Below, piece by piece: positions 50,608 to 63,464 of a stretch of 64,000 nt of DNA (positions are counted from its first letter, which is position 1; each line of letters opens with the position of its first letter). The notes beneath the pieces are model-generated. The model was not told the origin of the DNA. It saw only the letters and a list, made by a program, of their open reading frames with translations, and searched no databases. Origin of the DNA: Aralia elata (taxonomy: Eukaryota > Streptophyta > Magnoliopsida > Apiales > Araliaceae); contig CM068380.1 of assembly GCA_034770075.1 (NCBI GenBank), forward strand, positions 81,353,393-81,417,392, read 5' to 3'. The position numbers and the translations under genes were made by a program.

Positions 50608-52038
50608 ATCAGATATTTCTTTATTGGTTCGTTACTTAACTCTATGTACTTTAAATCGTTACTCAATTTCTTTTTTAAACTCGTAAATTTATTCCGAGGT
50701 ATATCTGGTGGTGTGACTTTATTTGTGAGAATCTTAGCCACCTTCATCGACGATTTTTGGTATTCGCACATATGTGCATTTGCATTTTCTGTTTGGTCAG
50801 TTATCTGTAAAATAGTACTATTTATACTTGAAGTTCTTTATTCCTGAACTGTGTAATTAGAAAAAGCGATGGAAACTCACACTAGTTCGGCTTAGTCATT
50901 ATGCTTGATGATCAGAGTGGTTTATCTAAACGTGTAGTCTTTCGTCCAATTGGTTTCGGATAGACAGTTGTATATTTAAATTCGCAATTTGAGATCAATA
51001 TTGTCTGCTAGCTGTCCAAACCGTTGATGGTCACGGACTCTTATTATTCTCAGACCTGAGTAGAATATAATCCTTAGTAATAAAGGGGTTTTTTGATGTC
51101 GAGTTATAGGACCTCTATCTGCGCCCGCACACAACAGATACGTTAAGGTTATGCATTTACCTTGGGTACAAGAGGTTGGCCCACCTCGCGTTTTCCACCC
51201 TGTAGTTGTTTACAGTCTCTGCTTTAGCTGTTATCACTATCTCCTGAGTGTTTAGACTTGTAGCCTGTTCTGTTCGCAACTAGACTCCGAGATTGCTCAG
51301 TTAATTGATCTCCTGGCGTAAAGTTTCTTATGAGGTGCTCCTAGGTGAGACGCCTGGCTCAAAGCTCCTCTCCATGTTCAGTGTCTATAGTGACCATACT
51401 CAGCAGTATTATATTCTTTACCATTGATTTCGAATATCAATTCTTAAAGCTTATTCTAATCGCTGCTTAGTGTTATTTGCAGTCTCATCTATTTATTGAT
51501 ATCGCTCTTGATAATTATTAATGTTTATGATCTTATCTGTTGATTCAAGTTATTATTCTAGCAGCATTACTGTTGACAGTTCTTCAATCAACTTAGATGT
51601 ATATATGTGAAGATCCAAGAGGGAATTATATTCTTTTCATTCATGATACTTCTTTATTGTCTATTTTACATCTTGCTGAGCAATTTTTTTATGCTCCGCA
51701 CCCTTGCTATATCGTGAACCATTTTTCAGTTTAAGTCCGAGTTCTAGTTACATGACGCCTCCAAGGTATCTCGATAAAGATAAAAGACGCATAGTCCGTG
51801 TTTGACTTATGCTCCGGTTATTTAATTGTTACTCCGATGCTCGTAATTCTCTTTTGTGTTATTACTTCGATGTATTTAAGGTTAGAAATATTACCCTGGG
51901 GATGATTGTATGTTAAGTTACCCAACTAACTTATATTCCGCTTTTTTATTGGGTAGTTTGTATGTTTGTTATGTTGGATAGTGAGCAAACTGGTATCCGA
52001 GGTTCAAGGAACCCGGCTTTGGGGGACATGTCACAGGG

Positions 52039-52052
52039 TGGTATTCAGAGCT
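52039..52052 (+). other. tRNA-iMet-type primer-binding site
   Basis: TGGTATTCAGAGCT follows the LTR end by three bases. It equals the standard plant iMet primer-binding site TGGTATCAGAGC with one extra T. It marks the start of the internal region of the retrotransposon and gives its plus-strand orientation. Confidence 0.7.
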
Positions 52053-53205
52053 CTGATTGGGATTATAAAAACCTTAGGTTGGAGGGGGAAATACCCTTAG
52101 GTTTATGACCGTAGAGAAGTTAAGAAAACTTCTATAGTGTTTAAGAGGTGAATTGAGAAAATTCATCCCAGTATAGGATTTTATGGGCTATGTGATTTAT
52201 TGATTTCACTCACGAGTTGATAATAAGTTTCTGTTGTTGTTGTAGGAATGTCTGAAGGACAATGGACTGATGGATGGTTTAAAGGTGTTCGTGACTCTGG
52301 GGTAATGAGAGATTCTAGTAGTCTCAGCATTTTGTTAGCGCTCAAGGGAATTGACTTTTGTAAATTCCATACTTTTGTTGGTAGGTGGTACGGTAGTAAT
52401 CCCTAAGGTAAGAATGGGAAATTGTTATGTGTTAGGTGATAGCATAATGCTAATTGTGGGGCTCGCAAAAAGTAAACATAATAAGTATTATGGAAATGGT
52501 GTTTTTTGAGTAGTGAAATCATTTATTAAAGATTGATAACGATTGTAGCACGATCATGTGGTAACCATGATTGATAATGAAAATTAATTATAAGAAAATG
52601 AGATCACCGAGTGATCATAGGGAGAAAGATCTTTTTAGGATAGCTCAACTGATTCTGTTAAAAGATTTAGGGATAGTGTAAGGTTGTAGACTTATAATGA
52701 GGATTCTTCATTAGCGTTGGAGTTGTACCATTTTCCTTGCATGGGCTGGGAAAAACCATTCTACTTGGTTTTCTATCTTGATAATCATTAAAAATCTATG
52801 TCACGTTGTTCACGATGAATTTATGGCGAAGCAAGCGTCGGGGCGTATTCATTTTTCACTCATACGATATCTGGATAAATAGTAGATTGTTGAGGTTAGA
52901 TGCGTGTTACTTTAAAAATCACGTTATGGTAAGTTCGGGACTCGCCAATCGTATGGATGGGACCTACGTCCAGCCGAATGGATGACTTTGGTCTGGACTA
53001 GGATAAGTCTCGCTTTGGATCCTCATATTGATCGTTGTAAGTCCTGAACCTCATTTGGTGTTGGAAGAGATTTGTATGAACTCAGTAGTTATGGGTAGAG
53101 TGGTGTAGTAGTAAAAAGTTGTGTAATTATAAACTTTGACTTGCGTTTAGTTATAGAGAAATAAGTCACACTTTTGTGGTGTATTTGTATGTTGTTTTTT
53201 TTAGG
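52053..53205 (+). other. Retroelement leader region
   Basis: This is sequence between the primer-binding site and a possible gag start. No long open frame is present. It probably is the untranslated leader of the element cut by the assembly gap. Confidence 0.45.
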
Positions 53206-53337
53206 ATGCCTCGCCTCGACGCAATAAGAAAGCGCAGACTCTCAAGCGGTGGATGTAAGTCTATGGTATCAGAATCCTTGGGGACTGATAACACTCCACT
53301 GATCCCTTTCCAACTAACTGGTGAAAACTGGTTCTAA
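53206..53337 (+). pseudogene. Possible start of a retrotransposon gag, broken
   Basis: An ATG after a T-rich tract opens a 43-codon frame, MPRLDAIRKRR and onward, ending ENWF before TAA. Continuing past the stop in the same frame gives KALRIEATFYAG, which looks like the same protein, so the stop is probably a mutation or base error. An alternative frame just inside the start gives a basic RRNKK-like run typical of gypsy-type gag starts. Its position behind a primer-binding site supports a gag role. The rest is lost at the gap. Confidence 0.35.
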
Positions 53338-53619
53338 AAAGCATTACGAATAGAAGCGACTTTCTATGCGGGTAGCGAAACTAATAGTCTGGCAAGGGAA
53401 ACGATCAAGCCGAAACAACAATAGTTTCAACCAATGAAGTAAGAAGAAGGCCTACTTCCCTTAAGAACGTCCAAACTGAATGAGGACGACCTGTAGACAA
53501 CAAGCTAGACAGAAATTCAATATAAAGGAAATGGTTAAGACGGACATACGTAAGAAAACAGAAGTTAGTCAACCACGAAAGATATAAAGGCTTGTTTGCC
53601 TGCCAATTTAAACTGTGGT

Positions 53620-53719
53620 NNNNNNNNNNNNNNNNNNNNNNNNNNNNNNNNNNNNNNNNNNNNNNNNNNNNNNNNNNNNNNNNNNNNNNNNNNNNNNNNN
53701 NNNNNNNNNNNNNNNNNNN
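53620..53719. other. Assembly gap (100 N)
   Basis: Exactly 100 N, the usual placeholder for a gap of unknown size. The second copy of the CGS segment begins right after it. Confidence 0.99.
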
Positions 53720-54084
53720 TATAAAAAAAAGGCAATATTGTTTTAGTCCCATAATAGAACCATAACAATATTCTGTAACCAATAACCAAACTAAAATCCA
53801 TTTTTTGTCAGGTCTAAACTTTATGAAATCCTTTCAAATAAGCAACAAAAAGAGGGATTGAAGTAGGTCTGTACACACGGTCTTAATCAATCCACAAGGA
53901 TTTTAGTTTCCTGTTTCCTTAGAAATCATGAATACCGAGGTATAAGCCTATAAGAACATAATTCTTGATTCATAAAAAGGTTGTTAATTGTGTGGGATGC
54001 ATGATTAAGTTAAAAGAATCCAATGAAAGGATATTATGTTTAACTCATTCTTGCCAAGAACTTAATTCTTCAATATTTCTCCAC

Positions 54085-55350
54085 CATAAGTATGTCATGG
54101 GCGTCTCCGCATAAGCGCCCTGGCGCCATGGTCAAGCGTCCTGGCGCCATGTCATGGATGCGTCGACTTTAAGTAAAGGTCACCAAGGCGTGCGCCTTGG
54201 TAGCTTTTGGCCCAACTTTTTTATTTTTTCCCATGACCCATGGGTCTTCTACTTATATCCCGACAAGTCATCACAATGAAGTTTAAACTTTAAAGCCCTA
54301 AACTCAGTCTTAGTCTTCATCTCTCCTCCTTCTTAGTCCCTCTGCCTTTCACGACGTCGCGACTCACTCACTCCAATCGACTTCGCGACTCCAGTCGCCA
54401 ATCGGCCGACCATTCCTCTTCTTCCTCCTAGCTCTAGTTTGTTCCCAAGTCCAACCTCCTGTCTTGACTCCCATCCAGCTTTCATGTCTCTTTTGAAGGC
54501 CTTTGTATATAGGTACTCCTCTTCAACTTCGCCTCCTCTCGTTGACTGATCCTCTTTAACTTCGCCGACTCCTCTTCGACTTCCCTCAGTCGCGCCATCG
54601 CGAACCTCCCCCAATCGAATCTCCCTGAGGTCTGTTTTCTCTCCTTCCTTCTCTCTCTCACATGCAAAGTATCTTCGTTATCTGCTATGTTGATTGTTGG
54701 GTTTTTTGTTTGTGAATTGTGATATGTTGGTTACTTGGATTAGTGGGCAGTCTTTGTCAGTTAGTTTGTAATATGATGGGTTACTTGGGTTAGTGGGTAT
54801 TCTTAGTCAGTTAGTGGGTATTATGTAATATGTTGTATATAATATTTAATATTTTGGGTTGTATTAGACTCTGTATATGATTAATCTATTGTTTTGGACA
54901 TGGGTATTGTTTTTAACTATTAAAATTTGTAAACTTTACACAATATGAACTTTACATAATATGTTGTTTTAGACACTGGGTAGTGTTTAAACTGCTAAAA
55001 TATATTGTTTTGGAAAGTGGATACTAAATAATTATTTCTCAATCTTTTTGGAACTGACAATTGAGACATACGATATACCTACATGTGTTTTTTTTAACTT
55101 GGGTAGTTACATTTTGGACATGAGGTTAAGTCTCATGCTGATACATACACTGATAAAGTTATTCCATAGTGCTATTTTTGGGTTTTAATGTATATAAAAT
55201 TTTATTGCCAATATACTTATTAAGTAAAATAAATAATTTATAAATTGCACATCGTAAACGACTTGTCGCCATACGAACGTCATGACAGTCGCCTTGTCGC
55301 CTAGACGTCCTGACAGTCAGCTACCGCCATGACTCGCCGTGACAACTATG
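54085..55350. mobile_element. hAT-type element, second copy
   Basis: It is the same insertion as at 33,635, with the same flanking TTCTCCAC (54,077-54,084 and 55,351-55,358). The left end is degraded by small insertions and carries an extra tandem copy of a GCGTCCTGGCGCCATG-like phrase. The right end lacks GACGCCGT. Its shared position shows that it was present before the two copies separated. Confidence 0.8.
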
Positions 55351-56966
55351 TTCTCCACATTCTTAAGAATATATGGTCAAATTGGAAAAGATGCCAGAGA
55401 AATTTAGTTTTATGGGACGTTTACTAGTTCTTAGAATCATCTAGGCCATTATTTATGTTACTCTTCTTATCCATTTATGCCATACATGTATCTAAACTAG
55501 AAATTCTTATTCTCTTCATCTATAGCAAAGAAAATAAAATTTTAAACTTTTCTTTTATTCAAGCGGTTAGTGAAAGTTACTATGGGATGTTAATTATGAG
55601 GCGGCTAATAAATTGTAGTCCACAATTCTTCTTTTCATGTTTACAGGCAGATTTATTCACCCCAATTTCTTCTCCTTATATCTACCTAAACAAGAATTCT
55701 TATCACTAGATTTGCCAACCGAAGTACCAAAAAATTTCTCTTTTGTATTCAGATTTATATATAATTATGTTCTGTAACATTTGTAATGAATATATATATT
55801 TTTACAATTGAAATATACTGCACAAGTATCGTGTGTGCCTGAAAAACATGTTAGAATCAAAAGTCAATCAAGACATGTTCAGAATTAAACATGAGCATGT
55901 AAAAAGGCTGACAAAAATTTCAAACCCAAATACATAAACTATGATGTAAGCACAATAATAAATGACAGTAGTGTCAATAGAAAATTCATACCTTCATTGA
56001 GTAGCCAAGAGTCGAAGACAAGTAAGCTTAGGATGTGCGCTAATAGATAGAGATGATCACGGCACCTAACAGTACCAACATCCACTACTATGTCAAGCAC
56101 ATCCCTAAGGTGGGTGTCAAGGAATTACTATGGAGTATGGACTTCAAGTGGTAAAATACAGCTCCTTGACCTGTCATTTGGGCACCATTATTAAGTGGAA
56201 CTACTGATCATGGCAGCACACTAAACAATTCAAAGAAGAAATTACAAAATATAATCTGGATAATAAGAAAATAAACAACAAAAAATATTTTATTTGAGTA
56301 ATATCTGTAGACATTGTGAGGGCATTACAGGCAGCAAAAACACGAGCAAGCTGAAGCTGCAAAGCGGATCCCCCATAACTTAATTTTGCACTACATTGAT
56401 ATCAGGCATCTGGAAACTTAGTAGTTACAGAGCCTCAGTACTCGTGCGTTAATACACTTATTTAATAATCTTTATGCAACTATAGAAGGAGGGAAAACAC
56501 GATTCAGACATCGTAAATGTCCATTTTTTTCATTTTCTTAAAAAAAAAAAATTTAAAAAAATTGGCTCTCAAATAGGACATTTAATTATGGAGAAGAGGA
56601 CTCACATATCACGTAATTGAAATCACCATTCCAGTAACTAGGCAAACAGAAATTCTATAAGACAATTTGAAGTAGAAATAGAGCCAATTAATTTTTCTTG
56701 TCCAACCAAAAAAAAAAAAAACTTATGGATTTGTAGATTTATGTCTAAGCTTCAAGAAGTGCATTAGCAATCATTTGTAGATAACATCCTAACATAACAC
56801 ACTTACATCCAAGCTTCAAACATATAGTAAGCAAAAAACAAAAACTATGACAGTACAGCACTACAGCTGATATATAACAATTATTATGATGAAGATATAT
56901 GGTCAAAAATTAGCAACAAAAAAGAAGAAGAAGAAGAAGAAAAAGAATATACATGGTCTAAGTTAC

Positions 56967-57000
56967 CTGCTTCCAGAACGGAGCGTGATGCCATTGCCAT
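56967..57000 (-). CDS. Second copy of the minus-strand first exon
   Basis: Reads MAMASRSVLEAG with a GT donor as in the first copy. The Arg codon is CGC instead of AGA and one residue changes from Lys to Glu. No further exon could be linked with confidence. Confidence 0.4.
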
Positions 57001-57067
57001 GGTGAGCTGATACTCACAGTGGGAGTTAAATGTAAGGATAAGTTTTAGTATTTATTGACGAACGAAC

Positions 57068-57108
57068 ATATAGGGCACTTACTGCAGAACGTAAAAAGTG
57101 CCCTATAT
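57068..57108. repeat. Short hairpin from an inverted insertion in copy 2
   Basis: ATATAGGGCACTT (57,068-57,080) is the exact inverse of AAGTGCCCTATAT (57,096-57,108). Copy 1 has only the right arm; the left arm is part of about 11 added bases in copy 2. Confidence 0.85.
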
Positions 57109-58536
57109 AGTCAATTTTGGACTGTGTATTTTCGTGGGCTAGTCCTATATCCTAAGTTGGGCCCGAATTCAAATTTTTTTTTTTATAGGTTTGGGGCCTA
57201 ATGCCCAATGGTATGTCTGACGACTCCAATGATGAAAAAGTCCAAGTATGATAATGTTTTGGAGGTCATGGAATTGACTATTGAGTGATTTTTCTCCATT
57301 CGCTACTTCGCTGGTAGGAGAAATATGGAAGAAAACTTTTCCATATGAGTAAAATATCATCCGAACTAGATTCATTTAGGGATTCGGCCCCAAAGAATAA
57401 TACTAGGTAAATAAACTAAACATAAAATTTGTACACAAATAGTATAAAAAATAAGAGAAAATAAAAAAAGAAACATACGATTAAATACTTTACATATTTT
57501 CATTCTTATGTGTCAAATAAAATTACGTGGTGTTATCTCAATCATTAAATGTGAATAAATGGTTCTGATTAAGAGAGCTCCAAATTTTCAAAAAAAACAA
57601 TACTATATACATAAATTATACATAAAAAATTATGCACAAAGAGTCTAAACATACTTGTATCCAAGAAGAAACTTTATCCTTTTGCAGTGCACTCCTTTAC
57701 TTGTCTACTTTTGATCAAGACTGTGGGACGGGCTACCCAAAGTATGTAGTCCTATTTTAATGGTTTTTATGTTAATACAGCGTGATGTGGTTTTTGTTTG
57801 CAAAAAAAAAAAAAATATGATTTTATCAAATTTAAAATTTAATATGTCATCGTTTAATTTTAAAAATTAAATTTCATCTCTAATTTTAAAACAAAATGAA
57901 TATTTAACTAAGTTCATAAATTGAAAATAATTTATATTTTAAATTATCTTTAGTTCAAAGCATAAGGATTATGGACTGCAGCCGTAAACATGTTTTGGAC
58001 TCCTCGTTCGGGTTTGAGATAGGAAAATTAATTCAACCCAAGTCAGGAAACTCCATATATCAAAATTAAAAATAATAATAATTTATATTTTTTACCAAAA
58101 CAAATGAAACGAGTCAATTGACAATTGCAACCACACGTGACACGGCCACATAAATAAAATCGTATAAAGTAATACGACAAAATCCCTAACGCGCGTATTT
58201 TTTCTGACTTCATATACAGATCCGCCGCGGAACTTTTCTCTCTCTCATCTGTCCAGACAGAGAAGACAGATCCAATCGACCGAGCGGAACCTAAATTACC
58301 ATCTTATCCTTCCATTTCCAATGGCTGTGTTCCATGCTACTATGGGGGGCTTTTTCCGTCCGTTCGAGTGCCGTTCAGAACCCGAATTCTCCGGCAGTCC
58401 GCGCCCGGAGATTCCGAGTTCAGGCGCCCGATTCACCGGGAAGCTCAACTCGGCAGCGAGTCATGGCTCGTTCGGTCTGTCTTCCATGATCTTGAGGTTC
58501 CCTCCCAACTTTGTGAGGCAGCTGAGCAACAAAGCG

Positions 58537-58590
58537 AGGAGGAACTGCAGCAACATCGGCGTGGCTCAGGTTGTCGCGGCTTCGTGGTCC
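58537..58590 (+). promoter_or_regulatory. MTO1 arrest region, second copy
   Basis: The codons for RRNCSNIGVAQVVAASWS are identical in sense to copy 1, so the S-adenosylmethionine-responsive stall element is intact even though exons downstream are frame-shifted. Confidence 0.85.
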
Positions 58591-59007
58591 AACAACAGGC
58601 CGGCTGCGGCTTTAGCCGCTGAAGCAGCCGCCACCGCCGCCTCGGTTGAGGATGAGGTGGTGGTGGCTGTTGACGGCAATGGTTGTTGTAATAGTAATAG
58701 TGATGTACAGCTTGAGGTTTTGACCAATGTACAAAACCCTTCATTTTTGAGCTCCGATGGAAGCATTGCTATTCATGCCGGTATGTATATATAGATCAAT
58801 TGGCATACTTTAATTTAGTATTTTACTGCCAAAATATTAGGCCTTGCTCAGTTTATATGTAGTATTTATGTAAAAGTTGGCCTTTTGAGATTTGAATAAT
58901 TTTATGGTATGAGTAATGAGACTACACTTTTAGAATCAATAAATCTGCTCGTGATCTTGGATTTTAAAAATGTTTGACCTTTTACAGTTGCTTTTCATTT
59001 TGGGACC

Positions 59008-59008
<1 letters not shown>

Positions 59009-59066
<58 letters not shown>

Positions 59067-59068
59067 TT
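59009..59068. repeat. (TTA)n microsatellite in CGS intron 1, expanded in copy 2
   Basis: About 18 TTA units occur here, against about five in copy 1 (38,431-38,445). The difference is of the type expected between alleles. Confidence 0.95.
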
Positions 59069-62000
59069 ATTGCGATGCTCGCAGTTAATATTCTTATTCA
59101 ATTCGGGCCACAGAATGGGGTGATTGTTGAGTCTGCACAATGTAATGATCATCACCTGAATTAATTCCTTTGATTTGAACCAGTTCCCCGTTGAAGTTCT
59201 TTTTATGGGTGGTACTGGTTTTATAATAATGTCCAGCACAACCTGTTCATAACCTTGTGTGTCCATAAATTGAAAAACAAAAATCAACAATAATTTTTGA
59301 AAACTTCCGCTGGATTCAAATTTTAGTAAGCGCTTACATGAGAATGCTATGATATGTTGACTGTATGCACTTATGCATTCTTTCTTCTTTGATATTTAAA
59401 ATATATTTCTCTTGTGATTTTTGATGGATGTTTACCATTGGCTACTCAGGTGAAAGACTAGGCCGCGGTATTGTTACTGATGCAATAACTACTTCCAGTA
59501 GTTTAATACATCTGCTTACTTCTTCAACAAAACTTCGGAGCTCATTGATTTCAAGGTATGCATCAAAGAGGGTAATAATGTTCTTCTTTCTTGCACAAGT
59601 AGAGACTTTGTTCCTCCCAACAATAATCCTTTCAAAAGAGTACCTATTGATTAAAATGGTTATTGTCTCATAATTCATAGTTTATCATGGACTAATATAT
59701 GCTTAGTGGTTACAGAGGTTACGTATGGTTACTGATCTTGGAAACTAAATTATATGGTAGGCTAACTTCTCTGTAACCTTTTAACAGGAGAAACGACGTG
59801 CAAGTTTTGAATAATGGACGCTATGGAAATCCTACTACTGTGGTTGCAGAGTGAGAAGAATAAGGTCTGTCTTCCCCATTTTAGATTCCTTTTCTTTTTC
59901 TTTTTTTTTTCATTTTCTTTTCCATCGAGGTCATGTGTGCTTTCGGGCTTTAACAGTGCACTTGAGGGGGCTGAATCAACCCTTTTAATGGCTTCTGGAA
60001 TGTGTGCAAGTACTGTCATGTTGATGGCACTGGTCCCAGCTGGTGGGCATATTGTGACAACCACGGACTGCTATAGGAAGACTCGGATTTTCATTGAGAC
60101 GATTCTTCCCAAAATGGGGATCAAGGTAATGTTTTGGGGATCATTAGCATGTTTTAAGTTTGGCCAATAATTTAGATCACTACTGAATTAGACTAGGAGA
60201 AAAAGGGAACAGAAGAAATAAAATTTCATGAAGCACTCCAGCTTTTCAGGTAACAAAGAACAAGCTAGGCACGTAGAGAAGGTAAAACTACATATAATTA
60301 ATTGAAGATTTAATCAGGCTTTGATCCCTTTAACTCATCTTGTTATATACTGGGAATCTGGGATTATAGCATTGATTTTCTTCTTTTTGTTGTTCCAGTT
60401 GATTTCTAAGAAGCCCTACTGCTATAATTTACGATATTGAAATTCAATTTGTATCAAGCTGAAAGCTTTCAATTTCCTTTAATTCATTTATTGAAATAGC
60501 CGTTAATAGGATTTACCCTGACACGTAACATGTTTACTTTGATCCTATCTTGATCACATGTTTCATGTCACACTGTTATCGCTTGCATGACCTTTGTGGC
60601 GCACTTTAACTGCTGTGGAGATTCTGTTGTTGTGCACTTTCACATTATATTAATTCTTGTTTTCTGTTATCTCCAAAATGCAGGCCACTATTATTGACCC
60701 CTGCAGATATAGAAGCCCTTGAATGCGCTCTAGATGAAAACAATGTCAGTATTGAAGGAAGTGGTTTACTTGTTATATTGGTGTTTTTCTTTGTGTCTTC
60801 ACCATAACAAACACAAGTTATTCTGATACAAGTGTCATTACTCTTTCATGCAGGTTAGTCTCTTCTTCACAGAGTCTCCAACAAATCCATTCCTGAGATG
60901 TGTTGACATAGAGTTGGTTGCAAAGCTTTGCCACAAAAAAGGAGCCCTCGTCTGCATAGATGGAACATTTGCAACACCTCTCAACCAGAAGGCCCTTGCC
61001 CTAGGGGCTGACATTGTTCTGCACTCTGCAACGAAGTATATTGGGGGCCACAATGATGTATGGTAGTTCCTATTGGTGCATTTATACATGGATTTGTTCT
61101 GCACGATCTGTTAATAAATCACAGCTAAATGTTAAACAATCAAATTTACTGTTTCAGGTCATCGCTGGTTGTATTAGCGGTTCCCAGGAGTTGATTTCTA
61201 TTGTTCGCAACTTGCATCATATTCTGGGTGGTGCTTTAAACCCTGTGAGTTGCCAAGATTTTAACTCTTCTGGTGTAATAGTGTTTGACTTTTTGCTTGA
61301 ATATACCAGTCAGATATATTTGGAAAGAGTGGTTAGAGCATTTATAGCTCAACTAAATTGCATGCAGTGACTTTAGTTTCTTTTCTATCATCAGAATGCC
61401 GCATATCTGATCATCCGAGGTATGAAGACACTGCATCTTCGTGTACAGCAGCAAAATTCTACAGCATTTAGGATGGCCAAAATTTTAGAGGCACATCCTA
61501 AGGTATTTGAGCAGAGTTGGAACTTTCATGATCTATTTTACTACTTTTAGGTTTTATACTTATGCAGGAACCCATATCTACAAAAGAAAGGTGCTTATTG
61601 AAGTAGGGATGTGTTTATTCGTAATTTCATCAAAGACACCACCAATCTGCTTATTAGCAATTATTTTTTGGAAGGAAATTTGATAAAAGTAACTAAATGT
61701 AGCCTCTTTGTACTTTATTTTCAACTAATTGCTACATACACACAAACACGCGATTGTTCACATATAATTTATCTAGTGTTGACTTAAATTTTCTTTTAAT
61801 CCCTCGTTGTAGCATAATTTCAACTAACATGGATATCAATTAATCAGGTTTACTTGCTTTCGTGCAGCTAGTATTTTAAAATTATGTTACCTTCCCTAAT
61901 TGCGAGGAAGCTATGTATTAAGTGTAAAATCAAGAGAGAAGAGTAGTCTTTTCTGCTGCTGCAGTTATTTGTATTTGTTGTATTGGAAGAAGAGAAGTAC

Positions 62001-63464
62001 TCCATCCATCCAACTTTACTTGTCTCCCTTTTTCTTTTCGAATGTCCCCAAACTCCTAGTTTGTAACTTACTTAAAATTATCACTTAACTGACTTAAAGT
62101 TATCACTTTATCATACTTTGAGATAAAAGCACCCTAAAAGTCAGGGTCTGAGGTCTATCAAAGGCTATTTTGGATTTTTAAATAACTGTATGGGGGGGGG
62201 GTGAAATGTGATTATGGAAAATATCACAGGTTATTATTGCCACTTTAGGGTATCATCTTTTTACTAAAACAATTGAATAATATAAATTTCAGGTGAATCA
62301 CGTCTATTATCCAGGTTTGCAAAGTCATCCAGAACATCACATTGCAATCCGTCAAATGACTGGTTTTGGTGGTGTAGTCAGTTTTGAGGTCAGTATTGGT
62401 CACTACTTCAAATATTCAATTGGCTGGTTGATATATCTTGTCCTATGTTATATCCATATCTCCTTTCCTGAAGTTCATCCGATATCGTTATCTAGGTTGA
62501 TGGTGACTTACTTACCACGGCAAAGTTTGTTGATGCTCTGAAAATCCCTTACATCGCTCCATCTTTTGGAGGCTGTGAGAGCATTGTGGACCAGCCAGCA
62601 ATAATGTCTTACTGGTACACCCTTCATTTCATAATCGTTCACAATCTTTTATGAGAGATGTTTCCTCTAGAACAATTTAAGGTGCCGAGATAGTTTAGTT
62701 CTTTGTGTAGAGGTGGCGATATAATCTTCTGGTATTAACAATTCTGTAGAGGTAGTGATTTAATCCCGTGCTATTAAATCTCTATAAATCATGTGTCCAT
62801 AATGCATACCTGGAAAAGAAAGGTTTTTGCCAAAAAATAAAATATAATAATAATAATAATAATAATTATTATTATTATTAAAAAAAAAAAAAGGACACTG
62901 GAAAGAGAAGGTGATAAAATAAGATTCAATAATACATGTAGCAGAGAAAAACATATATTCCCTTTGTGAAGTACTGAAAATGTGCGTAATATAAAGCAAG
63001 TTTTTAAAGTGAAATAGTTAATTATGATGATGGAGCATTTTGTATTTATCCAAGAATCTTTGCCATGGTGTTTTCCTACATCAAAATGATGACACTTCAC
63101 TAGCATTTCCACCTATTCCATGACAAGTGACAAAGGTAATGAAATTAGAGCTCATAGTTAGATGAAGTAATGGTCTGAGTAAATTGCTTGACTACATTGG
63201 CAATCACATGATTCTTACCCCTCACACCGTAGATGACTTTTACGACGTATTGCATATTTCCATATTTCATATTTGGCGTAGACTTGTTTACTTTACATAA
63301 CATTACAGATAGTGTATTTCTAATATGCACTTGAAAACAGGGATCTGAGTCAATCAGATAGGGCCAAGTATGGGATCATGGACAACTTGGTCCGGTTCAG
63401 CTTTGGAGTTGAAGACTTTGAGGATGTGAAGGCTGATATCCTTCAGGCTCTGGAGACCATATAG

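Larger units (their letters stand above)
45301..52035 (+). repeat. Long retroelement region, probably including a 5' LTR
   Basis: No plant gene was recognised across this span. Its right end, ACATGTCACA, is directly followed by a primer-binding-site-like sequence, so the part up to 52,035 is taken as an LTR. A TATAAATAG element lies at 50,599 and a GC-rich island at 47,469-47,698. The left boundary could not be found, so how much of the span is LTR is unknown. The GTCACA end resembles that of LTR-A, but the sequences are not clearly alike. Confidence 0.5.
58321..63464 (+). pseudogene. CGS1: Cystathionine gamma-synthase, second copy, frame-disrupted
   Basis: Exons: 58321-58780, 59450-59555, 59788-59864, 59957-60125, 60684-60744, 60854-61057, 61158-61244, 61395-61502, 62293-62388, 62496-62614, 63341-63464. 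All splice sites are kept. Exon lengths differ from copy 1 only in exon 1 (+6), 2 (+2), 3 (+3) and 5 (+1). Exon 2 gains two T, exon 3 gains three single bases and creates TAA after SFE, and exon 5 gains one C. The first 17 or so codons of exon 1 are altered by several small insertions. Exons 6-11, with the PLP lysine, are full length. As written it cannot encode the enzyme. The insertion-only pattern and near identity in introns suggest a poorly polished allele, not a true pseudogene. Confidence 0.9.

Noticed and set aside
53405..53801. Open frames running through the N gap
   Set aside because: Ns hide stop codons, so the frames are artefacts.
37737..63464. Two functional tandem CGS genes
   Set aside because: Copy 2 is frame-broken as written, and its start at the gap together with identity in introns favours a second haplotype. 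It was not excluded completely.
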